A stretch of DNA of 64,000 nt from Halobacillus naozhouensis (GTDB lineage Bacteria > Bacillota > Bacilli > Bacillales > Halobacillaceae): assembly GCF_029714185.1 (NCBI RefSeq), contig NZ_CP121671.1:2418001-2482000 (forward strand). Reading direction: 5' to 3'. Within the stretch, counting starts at the first letter, position 1. The number at the start of each line of letters is the position of its first letter. Positions 1 to 7,516 of this stretch are shown one piece after another. Made by a program: the position numbers and the translations under genes. The notes beneath the pieces were generated by a model that was not told where the DNA came from, searched no databases, and saw only the letters and a list, made by a program, of their open reading frames with translations.

Positions 1-648
1 GACCTTTGTGACTACCTCAAATCTAGTAGACCCAAGACCATAAGCTCCTTCCCGTAAGCTGTTCGGCACAGAGTTCATAGCATCTTCTGATAGAGAAGCT
101 ACCATTGGAACGATCATGATTCCGACAACAATTCCCGCACTAAGAGCGTTAAAGATACCCAATCCTGGAATGAATGACTGAAGAATGGGCGTGACGAAAG
201 TCAAGGCGAAGAAGCCATAAACGACGGTTGGAATTCCCGCTAACACTTCTAATATTGGTTTAATGGTTCTTCTTACACGATCACTGGCATATTCACTCAG
301 GTAAATCGCGGCCATCAATCCTAATGGCACGGCTACAATTGCAGCAATAGCAGTGATAAGCAATGTTCCTCCAATTAAAGGTGCCACCCCAAACTCGCCT
401 GTCCATGGGGACCAATTAGTACCCGTATAAAACTGAACAATATTGACCTCGGAAAAGAATCCAATCGATTCTCTTAATAACGTAAACAGAATCCCGGCCG
501 TTGTTAAAATACTTACACATGCACATAAGAATAAGAAGACTGGAATGACTTTCTCAAACGTACCTGCAAAACTCTTTCTCTGTCTTTTCTGTTCAATCAA
601 CTGTTGAATATTCAGTTGTGTTCTCTCAGACTGCAAAAGTTTATCCAT
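1..648 (-). CDS. pstC: Phosphate ABC transporter permease PstC (partial)
   Basis: The frame is open from an ATG at 648, preceded by AAAGGAG, to the window edge, giving the first 216 residues. The reading was made by hand from the complementary strand. After a cytoplasmic N-terminus rich in Gln and Arg there is a membrane segment near residues 30-60, then the conserved permease stretch with [17 protein letters not shown] and a loop with LREGAYGLG, as in PstC. It would form, with PstA, the membrane channel of the high-affinity phosphate importer fed by PstS, whose gene lies just upstream in the same direction. The C-terminal third is outside the window. Confidence 0.93.
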   Translation of the reverse strand, partial: MDKLLQSERTQLNIQQLIEQKRQRKSFAGTFEKVIPVFLFLCACVSILTTAGILFTLLRESIGFFSEVNIVQFYTGTNWSPWTGEFGVAPLIGGTLLITAIAAIVAVPLGLMAAIYLSEYASDRVRRTIKPILEVLAGIPTVVYGFFALTFVTPILQSFIPGLGIFNALSAGIVVGIMIVPMVASLSEDAMNSVPNSLREGAYGLGSTRFEVVTKV

Positions 649-674
649 CGGTAAACTCCTTTCATCCATAACCC

Positions 675-705
675 GAGGTGAGACGATTATGTTTCGTCTC
701 ACCTC
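675..705 (-). other. Intercistronic hairpin between pstS and pstC
   Basis: An 11-bp perfect inverted repeat (GAGGTGAGACG and its complement, arms 675-685 and 695-705, 9-nt loop) sits in the 79-nt gap after the pstS stop and before the pstC ribosome binding site. It is followed by GGGTTATG on the transcribed strand, not by a U-run, so it is not a normal intrinsic terminator. In B. subtilis the pst operon makes far more pstS than distal mRNA, and a stem-loop here is the expected device. That role is inferred. Confidence 0.7.
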
Positions 706-727
706 AGCTGAAAATTTTCTGTTTTAT

Positions 728-1705
728 CTATTCTTCAGAAGCCCACTTTTTCACTTGTTCAAGTTGTTCTTGATAACGTTCCTCTGGAAGAGCAACATAC
801 CCTACCTGTTTCGCTGCTTCACCGGCATTTTTAAGGGTGAATTTAACGAAGTCAAGTACCTGTGGCTTCGTCTTAAGGGACTCTACATTCACGTAAGTGT
901 AAAGAGGACGAGACAGTGGCGTGTACTTACCACTCTGAATGGTTTCATTCGTCGGTTTTACCGGCTCCCCTTCTCCATTATCAATACCCAGCACTTTAAG
1001 TTTGTCTTTGTTTTCTGCATAGTAGGCATAACCAAAGAATCCGATCGCATACGGATCGTTAGCGATTCCGCGGACAAGCACATTATCATCTTCAGAAAGA
1101 GTTGTATTTTCGCCCTCTTTCAATGGCTTTTCTTCAAGGATGACTTCATTAAAATAATCAAACGTACCGGAATCATGGCCTGGACTGAAAATTTTAATGG
1201 TTTTATCAGGCCATTCTGGATTAATATCTGACCATTTTTTGGCATCTGAAGATTCTAAGAAAATTTGTCTTAATTGCTCAACTGTAAGGTTTTTCACAAA
1301 ATCATTTTGTTGACTAACTACTACAGAAATACCATCTTTAGCTATTTCAAGGGGCTCTAGTCTCACACCATTTTCCTCTGCAATAGCTTTTTCTTCTGGT
1401 TTGATCTCGCGTGAAGCATTGCTTAGATCAATTTCTCCGCGAGTGGCTTTTTTAAATCCACCACCAGTGCCTGAGCTATTAACAGTTGGAGACGTTTCAG
1501 GATGCTCTTTTTGATATTGATACGTTAATGCTTCCATGATAGGGAAGACCGTAGAAGACCCATCAATTGTAATCGGGCCAGACACTGTTGATCCCTCACC
1601 GGAACTACTTTCACCGTTTGCACTGTCATCAGATCCACACGCTGCCAACATGCCGATAATTACAATAAATGCTGATAACAATGCTGCTTGTTTAAATCTT
1701 TTCAT
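728..1705 (-). CDS. pstS: Phosphate-binding lipoprotein PstS
   Basis: This 325-residue protein is the extracellular substrate-binding component of the high-affinity phosphate ABC importer. It begins with a lipoprotein signal peptide (hydrophobic residues 8-20, lipobox LAAC with the lipidated Cys at residue 23) and a Ser/Gly-rich linker. The PBP-like fold shows the phosphate-contact motifs GSSTVFP near residue 48, SSGTGGGF near residue 78 and HDSGTFDYF near residue 178. It is first in the pst operon, ahead of pstC, and follows PhoP boxes at 1793-1820. A GGGGGAG ribosome binding site supports the ATG at 1705. Confidence 0.96.
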   Translation of the reverse strand: MKRFKQAALLSAFIVIIGMLAACGSDDSANGESSSGEGSTVSGPITIDGSSTVFPIMEALTYQYQKEHPETSPTVNSSGTGGGFKKATRGEIDLSNASREIKPEEKAIAEENGVRLEPLEIAKDGISVVVSQQNDFVKNLTVEQLRQIFLESSDAKKWSDINPEWPDKTIKIFSPGHDSGTFDYFNEVILEEKPLKEGENTTLSEDDNVLVRGIANDPYAIGFFGYAYYAENKDKLKVLGIDNGEGEPVKPTNETIQSGKYTPLSRPLYTYVNVESLKTKPQVLDFVKFTLKNAGEAAKQVGYVALPEERYQEQLEQVKKWASEE

Positions 1706-1774
1706 TTCTTCTCCCCCTAGTAATTCTGAAATGATATGGAACCAGCTTTGCCAGCTCTCACTTTGTATACTAGA

Positions 1775-1820
1775 ACTATAAATTTAAGGAGATATGAAAA
1801 GAATGTTAAGGTTATGTAAA
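1775..1820 (-). promoter_or_regulatory. Pho-regulated promoter with three PhoP boxes
   Basis: On the transcribed strand, hexamers TTTACA (1820-1815), TTAACA (1809-1804) and TTCATA (1798-1793) lie exactly 11 bp apart. This is the spacing and consensus (TT-ACA type) of PhoP-binding direct repeats. A possible -10 hexamer, TATAGT, follows at 1780-1775, 12 bp downstream of the last box, which fits activation by phosphorylated PhoP of a promoter lacking a good -35. pstS is 70 bp further on. Confidence 0.75.
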
Positions 1821-1844
1821 TAAGAGAGGAAAATTGCATAAAAA

Positions 1845-1869
1845 AATGATGCACAATATGTGCATCATT
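1845..1869 (-). terminator. Intrinsic terminator after pbpA
   Basis: An 11-bp perfect stem (arms 1845-1855 and 1859-1869, 3-nt loop) is followed by a run of Us on the minus strand. The upstream arm overlaps the pbpA stop codon, so termination occurs right at the end of the gene and insulates the Pho promoter behind it. Confidence 0.85.
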
Positions 1870-3982
1870 CTTCATCCTCTTCTTTTGAAAGAAGATTTTT
1901 GTCGATTCCCTCTTCTGCGCGTGTTTCCTTCAACTCGAAGTAAGCATCTAAAATTTTTCGTCCAATTTCATAATTTATCGGAGTATTTGCTCCTTTACCA
2001 ACGTATGGAACCATTACAGAAAACGCAACTTCTGGATCATTATATGGGGCATAACCTACCAGGGCTAAGTTTTCTGTATTTACAACCTTCGTATCTTCTC
2101 CCCCATTAATTGGGATATATTTTGCGGTTTCTGCTGTTCCGGATTTACCAGCTGCTTTGTAGTCAACATTTTTGAAGTGACTATAAGCTGTTCCATGTGG
2201 ATATCCTCCTGTAAATACTTCACGAAACCCACGTTGTACTCGTTCAATGTTTTCATCGCTCATTTCAAGCGTATTTAATACTTTAGGGTCGTACTCTTTA
2301 TAAATTTCTCCTAACCCCTCACCGACACGGCTTGGGTTGTGTATTTCACTGACTAGTCTGGGCTTTAAGCGTTTGCCGCCATTTGCGATTGTTGATACGT
2401 ACTGATTTAGCTGCATAGCTGTATAGGTGCTGTACTGACCGATCGCAAAGTCAAGAATGTTACCAGGGCCAGGATTATCACCTTTAAAACCTGTCGCTTC
2501 AAATGGAAGATCTATCCCTGTTTCAACACCTAATCCAAATTGCTGGAAGTTATATAAAAACCGTTTGAAAGTATCATCCTGTAAGTCTAAAGGAGCATTT
2601 CTCTCATAGTGAGCGCCGCCCATCCAAATAGCAACGAAAAACATATACACGTTGGAAGACTCTTTTAAAGCGGATAAATAGTTTACAGGACCGAGTGTTG
2701 AATAAGAGCTCTTCTCGTCTGTTCCCTTAATCTTTAATGGACGATCATAGACTGTGGTGGAAGGGGAGATAACGCCTTCGTTAAAACCAGTCAGCACAGT
2801 CGCCCCTTTGACGGTTGAACCTGGAGCATATGCATTATAGACGGCCATATGTGACCAATTAGACACCAATTCTTCACCATCTTCACGGTCATGATTATAA
2901 TGTTGACCTGAAATGGCTAGAATTTCTCCAGTCATCGGGTCAGACATGACAACTATGGCATTTTCTAAGAATCGATTTTCATATGGAGCCTGCTGAACAG
3001 CTGAAATCAACTCTTCTTTTACGATTTGATCGACTTTACGCTGCAGCTCCATATCAATTGTCAACACAAGATCTTTCCCTCGAGATCCTTGTCTGACTAC
3101 CTTAGAATCAACAATATTATTGCTGCTGTCAGTCGTGTATTGAACCTTTTCTTTTACTCCACGCAGCACTTCTTCATATTGCTGTTCTAGGCCACTGACT
3201 CCTACACGATCATTTCGACTATAGTCCAGTGACATGTAATATTCTAACCGTTCCCGAGGCACTCCCTGTTCTCGACTGGTAATGTCCCCTACATAATTTT
3301 TAAATGTATTCCCAAAAGGATATTCTCTTTCCCAGTCAGAAGTCACATTAATGCCTGGCAATTCTGACAGGTGCTCTGCAACAGTAGAATATTCTTTTTT
3401 AGAAATGTTTTCATTTTTAATAACATGTGGTGCTAAAGCATAAGCCTTATCCAATTCCTTTTTAATCGCAATTACTTCTTTCGTTTGGTCATCGTAAGAG
3501 TTTACTTCTTCTTCTTTAATACTATCTAACTGAAGTTGATACACTTCTCCATTATCAAGACCTGTTGCCTCTTCTTTCGTTATACGTTTTCGTACCTCTT
3601 CTTCATTTTCCAGAAAAAAGTACTCTTTTAAATCACGTGTAGTTAATACATCCTCAAATTCCATATCCATGTATTTTGCCAGCTTTTTCGCAAGTTTTAA
3701 TTTGTCTTTAGGCTGGACACCCTTTGGCGGTGTATATGTAATCGAATAGAGTGGTTCATTAACAACAATTGGCCGTCCAAAGCGGTCATACATTTCCCCT
3801 CTGGGTACTGGAATCGTCGTTGTTGTGTTTTCCGTGCGGTTAACTTTTTCTTGTGCTGCTTCCCCGGTTAAAATTTGAACAACCCCCAATTGTAGGATTA
3901 GAGCTGCAAATAATAAGAAAACAACAAAAAAGATAATATTTAAACGGAAAGGGACATGTGATTTTTTCTTTTTCTTCCCCAT
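1865..3982 (-). CDS. pbpA: Class B penicillin-binding protein (transpeptidase), PbpA/PBP2A type
   Basis: This 705-residue protein is a membrane-anchored peptidoglycan D,D-transpeptidase of the elongation (rod-shape) type. It has a Lys-rich cytoplasmic tail, one membrane segment at about residues 13-36, a PBP dimerisation domain starting at the IPVPRGEMYDRFGRPI motif (57-72), and a C-terminal transpeptidase domain. The three active-site motifs are STVK (389-392, nucleophile Ser389), SSN (442-444) and KSGT (613-616). The place between the yqgE-like MFS gene and pstS is that of B. subtilis pbpA, and length and family agree. PBPH (pbpH) is a close paralogue, so the exact orthology rests on synteny. 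Confidence 0.93.
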   Translation of the reverse strand: MGKKKKKSHVPFRLNIIFFVVFLLFAALILQLGVVQILTGEAAQEKVNRTENTTTTIPVPRGEMYDRFGRPIVVNEPLYSITYTPPKGVQPKDKLKLAKKLAKYMDMEFEDVLTTRDLKEYFFLENEEEVRKRITKEEATGLDNGEVYQLQLDSIKEEEVNSYDDQTKEVIAIKKELDKAYALAPHVIKNENISKKEYSTVAEHLSELPGINVTSDWEREYPFGNTFKNYVGDITSREQGVPRERLEYYMSLDYSRNDRVGVSGLEQQYEEVLRGVKEKVQYTTDSSNNIVDSKVVRQGSRGKDLVLTIDMELQRKVDQIVKEELISAVQQAPYENRFLENAIVVMSDPMTGEILAISGQHYNHDREDGEELVSNWSHMAVYNAYAPGSTVKGATVLTGFNEGVISPSTTVYDRPLKIKGTDEKSSYSTLGPVNYLSALKESSNVYMFFVAIWMGGAHYERNAPLDLQDDTFKRFLYNFQQFGLGVETGIDLPFEATGFKGDNPGPGNILDFAIGQYSTYTAMQLNQYVSTIANGGKRLKPRLVSEIHNPSRVGEGLGEIYKEYDPKVLNTLEMSDENIERVQRGFREVFTGGYPHGTAYSHFKNVDYKAAGKSGTAETAKYIPINGGEDTKVVNTENLALVGYAPYNDPEVAFSVMVPYVGKGANTPINYEIGRKILDAYFELKETRAEEGIDKNLLSKEEDEE

Positions 3983-4072
3983 ATTTTTCCTCTCCCCTTG
4001 CTAACAAAGTTCCACATTACAGTATATCATTTATACCCCTGCCATAATAGTCGAAGCACGGAAGAAAAAGTT

Positions 4073-5308
4073 TCATTCCTGGACAAATTTCATTTTTTTC
4101 AAGTTGATATCTTTAATAAAGAAATACACGAGTAAATGGCCAGCACCTACGATTAGCAGGATATATGGTATTCCTGTTTCAGGCGGAATGATCATAATGG
4201 CCAGTAAAAAAGTAAGAATTGATAAAACCCGGCCTCCATCCAAGAAAATCTCCCTTACCACAATGTATTCTATCCGCATTTCCCCAGCGTTCCAGGACTT
4301 CCCAATTACATCATACGTCAAAGACACATAAGGAACGTAAAAGAATGGGAAGAAAATACCCGCAATAGCACCATAAAGAAGAAGCAGGCCAAGGCTGTCA
4401 CTTATGATTAACAAAAACACAGAAAGCGACAAGGCCAATCCCGCAAAAAATATCGCTTTTTTCCTGTATCGTGGCCTTACCCATTTGCCTACTAAAAAGA
4501 AAAACAAGAACGAAAATCCAGAATAAACCAGATTAAAGACACCTAGTGAAAATTCACTTTTCGTCAAAAGGAAGATCCATATGGATACAGCAAATAAGAA
4601 CGTACCTTCACGAAACCCCTGGGATACATGTGCTTGTAAAATTCGATTCCAACTGTCATTATTTTTTCTTTCATCCATGATTCTTCTGAATGAAAAGTTT
4701 CCCTTGGCCTTTCGTCTCGATAATCCAAAACTTACTATAACTGCAACGATAAACAACGTAAATGAAATACCGAAAATCACGGTATAGCCAGTAAAGTTAT
4801 CTAATCTCGAAATAACAAACCCCGCAAAAAGCGGCCCCGTCATTCCACCAAACGATTGAAGAATCCCTAAAAACCCATTAAAGAAATCTCTCGTGTCTGG
4901 TTCTGTAATTTCAAATGTCAATACGTTAAAGGCTAACCAGTAAAACCCATAACCCACTCCAAGCAGAGAGCCCAAAAACAAATTATACGAAGCTGCCTGC
5001 TCCCCTATTATTAAAACCATTAGAAAAAATAAAGAGAGAACGGTTACCCCCGCTCTCAAAACGATGACTCGATCTATCCGTTTCGTCCATTTTCCAGCCA
5101 AAATAAATGTCAAAGGCTGCATAATATATATACATAAATTATATAAAGCAATCTCAGAATAACTGTTCGATTGTTTCCACAAGTAAATATTAACAAACGT
5201 ACTCGACAGAAAAATCCCAAGAGAATACAGACCACCAATTAGTAATAAAAGGAGTAGATCTCTTGATACATTCTCTTGATTAAGCCAAGTCTTCAGCATT
5301 CTCATCAT
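4073..5308 (-). CDS. yqgE: MFS transporter, YqgE-like
   Basis: This 411-residue integral membrane protein has about twelve hydrophobic segments and the pattern of the major facilitator superfamily. A basic loop (GKWTKRIDRVIVLR) follows segment 2, where the MFS A-motif lies, and a long basic loop with SRRKAKGNFSFRR separates the two halves. Substrate cannot be told from the sequence. It sits between sodA and pbpA as B. subtilis yqgE does, which supports the name. AAAGGAG lies 10 nt upstream of the ATG. Confidence 0.82.
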   Translation of the reverse strand: MMRMLKTWLNQENVSRDLLLLLLIGGLYSLGIFLSSTFVNIYLWKQSNSYSEIALYNLCIYIMQPLTFILAGKWTKRIDRVIVLRAGVTVLSLFFLMVLIIGEQAASYNLFLGSLLGVGYGFYWLAFNVLTFEITEPDTRDFFNGFLGILQSFGGMTGPLFAGFVISRLDNFTGYTVIFGISFTLFIVAVIVSFGLSRRKAKGNFSFRRIMDERKNNDSWNRILQAHVSQGFREGTFLFAVSIWIFLLTKSEFSLGVFNLVYSGFSFLFFFLVGKWVRPRYRKKAIFFAGLALSLSVFLLIISDSLGLLLLYGAIAGIFFPFFYVPYVSLTYDVIGKSWNAGEMRIEYIVVREIFLDGGRVLSILTFLLAIMIIPPETGIPYILLIVGAGHLLVYFFIKDINLKKMKFVQE

Positions 5309-5370
5309 AGTCGTATATCTCCTTTACATTCTGTTCTTAGTGTTGGCAGAACAGAAGCAGATATACAAAA

Positions 5371-5402
5371 AAGAACGGCACGGAAATTTCCGTGCCGTTC
5401 TT
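5371..5402 (-). terminator. Intrinsic terminator after sodA
   Basis: A perfect 16-bp palindromic stem (5371-5386 with 5387-5402) is followed by TTTT on the minus strand. It lies 11 nt past the sodA stop and separates sodA from the MFS gene. Confidence 0.9.
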
Positions 5403-5413
5403 AACTAGCTGAC

Positions 5414-6028
5414 TTATTTAGCTGCTTCGTAACGTTTCGCTACTTCATCCCAGTTTACTACGTTCCAAAATGCTGCAACATAGTCAGGACGACGGTTTTG
5501 ATAATTCAGGTAATAAGCGTGCTCCCAAACATCAAGACCAAGGATTGGAGTTTTACCTTCCATGATCGGAGAATCCTGGTTAAGCGTGTCAATGACTTCA
5601 AGCTCGCCATTATTTACTACTAACCAAGCCCAGCCTGAACCGAAACGGCCTTTGGCAGTTGCTTCGAATTTCTCTTTAAACTGGTCGAAGCCACCGAAAG
5701 TATCGTTGATTTTAGTAGCAACTTCACCAGTTGGCTCACCGCCGCCATTTGGAGAAAGAACAGTCCAGAACAAGCTGTGGTTCGCATGTCCACCACCATT
5801 ACGACGAACAGCCGTACGAATATCTTCTGGGACAGCAGAAAGATTATTCGCTAAAAGCTCATCCAATGATTTGTCTTGAAGAGTTGACTGTCCTTCAAGA
5901 GCAGCATTTAGCTTCGTTACATACGTGTTATGGTGCTTCGTATGGTGGATGTTCATTGTCTCCTTGTCGATAGTTGGTTCTAGTGCATCGTAAGCGTAAG
6001 GTAATTCTGGTAGTTCAAATTTAGCCAT
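5414..6028 (-). CDS. sodA: Superoxide dismutase (Mn/Fe family)
   Basis: This 204-residue cytoplasmic enzyme dismutates superoxide to oxygen and hydrogen peroxide. The N-terminal hairpin carries MNIHHTKHH with the first metal-binding His at 28. The other ligands are in NHSLFW (His near 83) and DVWEHAYY (Asp and His near 166 and 170). The GGHANH and GSGWAWLV signatures are those of the Mn-type enzyme. It is transcribed alone, with its own terminator. An AAGGAGGAG ribosome binding site precedes the ATG. Metal choice between Mn and Fe is inferred from the family. Confidence 0.97.
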   Translation of the reverse strand: MAKFELPELPYAYDALEPTIDKETMNIHHTKHHNTYVTKLNAALEGQSTLQDKSLDELLANNLSAVPEDIRTAVRRNGGGHANHSLFWTVLSPNGGGEPTGEVATKINDTFGGFDQFKEKFEATAKGRFGSGWAWLVVNNGELEVIDTLNQDSPIMEGKTPILGLDVWEHAYYLNYQNRRPDYVAAFWNVVNWDEVAKRYEAAK

Positions 6029-6229
6029 GATTAAACTCCTCCTTTTTATAATATGTACAACTGATTAGTTCTAAGGAACCTCTCTATTGTACAATACCAA
6101 ACGGTTTTTTTTGTTGCAAATTATTAGCATAACAAAATTTGCAATCCACAATTTCAATACCCTTTACCATTTTCTGATAAACATTAAATATGGTTCAAAA
6201 TTATTTATTTTATAATTTGGAAATAAAAA

Positions 6230-6251
6230 AACAAGCAATCTTTTGCTTGTT
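6230..6251 (-). terminator. Terminator of the tRNA operon
   Basis: A 9-bp stem (AACAAGCAA paired with TTGCTTGTT, 6230-6238 and 6243-6251) followed by seven Us lies 10 nt beyond the 3' end of tRNA-Phe, the last tRNA of the operon. Confidence 0.85.
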
Positions 6252-6261
6252 AACGTTAAAG

Positions 6262-6337
<76 letters not shown>

Positions 6338-6540
6338 ATGATTAATGAAATTTTCGTCCCTGATTTTGTGTCCAAGTAGATTCGAGGATGATCTGTGTTC
6401 GTCTCTTATAAGCTCAACGCTCTTCACAAAGACTCCCAAGCAAATTCCCCAAGATGTATTGCGGCTTCTCTACCGAGCCAGACTTTATGTAATTGGTAAC
6501 CCGCTTCTGGGAGCTGACATTTTTTTATTCATAAAATCAT

Positions 6541-6618
<78 letters not shown>

Positions 6619-6664
6619 ACAATGTGGACGAACCTTTTATTAGGTTCCCATAATATTTTTAGTA

Positions 6665-6772
6665 AGACTGCTCCTCACGTTGCAAGGATACTCGTTGAAG
6701 CTTACGCTCGTCGCAAAAAAAGACTGCTCCTCACGTTGTAAGGATATTCGTTGAAGCTTACGCTCGTCGCAA
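6665..6772. repeat. Imperfect tandem duplication with 56-bp period
   Basis: Two 52-nt copies (6665-6716 and 6721-6772), both starting AGACTGCTCC and ending GCTCGTCGCAA, differ at only two positions, both transitions. They lie in the tRNA operon between the fMet gene and a truncated fMet copy. No reading frame or known RNA explains them. Confidence 0.85.
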
Positions 6773-6810
6773 GACCTTACAGGGATGTTTAGCAAGAAGT
6801 TTGACGGTCT

Positions 6811-6857
6811 TGCTCTACCCCGCGATAATGTGGATGAACCTCTTATTGGGTTCCCAT
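6811..6857 (-). pseudogene. Truncated tRNA-fMet copy (5' leader and first 14-16 nt)
   Basis: This 47-nt block matches 6605-6651 with four differences, all transitions. It contains the leader and the 5' acceptor strand of tRNA-fMet (CGCGGGGTAGAGCA), but the rest of the tRNA is absent and an unrelated sequence follows. It is probably the remains of a second tRNA-fMet gene or of an unequal exchange in the array. Confidence 0.75.
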
Positions 6858-6873
6858 TAGATTAATAATAGAA

Positions 6874-6966
6874 TGGCGGAGGAGGAGGGATTCGAACCCC
6901 CGCGGGCCGTGAAGCCCCTGTCGGTTTTCAAGACCGATCCCTTCAGCCAAACTTGGGTACTCCTCC
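6874..6966 (-). tRNA. tRNA-Ser (TGA)
   Basis: This 93-nt class II tRNA has a long variable arm (GGGGCTTCACGGCCC). It begins GGAGGAGTACCC at 6966 and ends with CCA at 6874. The anticodon loop CTTGAAA gives anticodon TGA for UCN serine codons. Confidence 0.96.
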
Positions 6967-6975
6967 GCGATTTTA

Positions 6976-7052
6976 TGGTGGACCCTGCAGGACTCGAACC
7001 TGCGACCGATCGGTTATGAGCCGATAGCTCTAACCAGCTGAGCTAAGGGTCC
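6976..7052 (-). tRNA. tRNA-Ile2 (CAT, expected lysidine-modified)
   Basis: The 77-nt cloverleaf begins GGACCCTTAGCTCAG at 7052 and ends with encoded CCA at 6976. The anticodon in CTCATAA reads CAT. The body resembles the B. subtilis minor isoleucine tRNA, where TilS converts C34 to lysidine so that it reads AUA. It differs from the elongator Met tRNA at 7233-7306 and from the initiator at 6542-6618. The order before Ser and fMet matches the Bacillus trnB arrangement. The Ile assignment is from family resemblance. Confidence 0.85.
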
Positions 7053-7056
7053 AACA

Positions 7057-7133
7057 TGGGGCGGCTGATGGGAATCGAACCCACGAATGCCGGAACCACA
7101 ATCCGGTGCGTTAACCACTTCGCCACAACCGCC
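7057..7133 (-). tRNA. tRNA-His (GTG)
   Basis: The anticodon loop TTGTGGT gives anticodon GTG. The eight-pair acceptor stem with an encoded G at position -1 (GGCGGTTG from 7133) opposite discriminator C is the hallmark of tRNA-His. CCA is encoded at 7059-7057. Confidence 0.95.
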
Positions 7134-7232
7134 ATAATTAAAAGGGAATAGTATGTATGAAATTCACTCTATATTTAATGATGGATAATCGCTATCCAAG
7201 TTGACCTGAAACCATCAAACACGAGTTATTAG

Positions 7233-7306
7233 TAGCGGCGGAGGGGATCGAACCCCCGACCTCACGGGTATGAACCGTACGCTCTAGCCAGCTGAGCTAC
7301 ACCGCC
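7233..7306 (-). tRNA. Elongator tRNA-Met (CAT), CCA not encoded
   Basis: The body GGCGGTGTAGCTCAGCTGG and anticodon loop TTCATAC match the Bacillus elongator Met tRNA. The 3' strand ends CGCCGCT, so position 72 is T and pairs with G1 as a wobble. The discriminator A is followed by CTA instead of CCA. CCA would have to be added by tRNA nucleotidyltransferase. It is the first tRNA of the operon. Confidence 0.9.
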
Positions 7307-7338
7307 ATATTGATCGCTACAACGAAGCGACGCATATT

Positions 7339-7368
7339 AATATACCATGTTTGAAAACTGTCTGTCAA
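7339..7368 (-). promoter_or_regulatory. Sigma-A promoter of the tRNA operon
   Basis: A consensus TTGACA (7368-7363), an 18-bp spacer and TATATT (7344-7339) on the minus strand lie 33 bp before the Met tRNA. This is a strong vegetative promoter in the right place for the six-tRNA operon. Confidence 0.85.
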
Positions 7369-7468
7369 CAACAATCTTTTGCATTTATGTACAAGTTATT
7401 TTTGCGACAAAAATAATATAGCATGACCTGCCACTGCTTTCAATACTTTTCATTAAAAATTTTTATAA

Positions 7469-7510
7469 AAAAACAGGAGGACGAATAAAAAGTAATGCCC
7501 TCCTGTTTTT
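7469..7510 (-). terminator. Intrinsic terminator after the Na/Pi transporter gene
   Basis: A 12-bp stem (AAAAACAGGAGG with its complement, 7469-7480 and 7499-7510) with a long AU-rich loop is followed by Us on the minus strand, just past the stop at 7517. Confidence 0.8.
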
Positions 7511-7516
7511 GCTGCG

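Noticed and set aside
689..1231. 180-codon plus-strand frame antisense to pstS
   Set aside because: It lies opposite a clear pstS coding sequence, has no ribosome binding site and an implausible Phe/Arg-rich composition.
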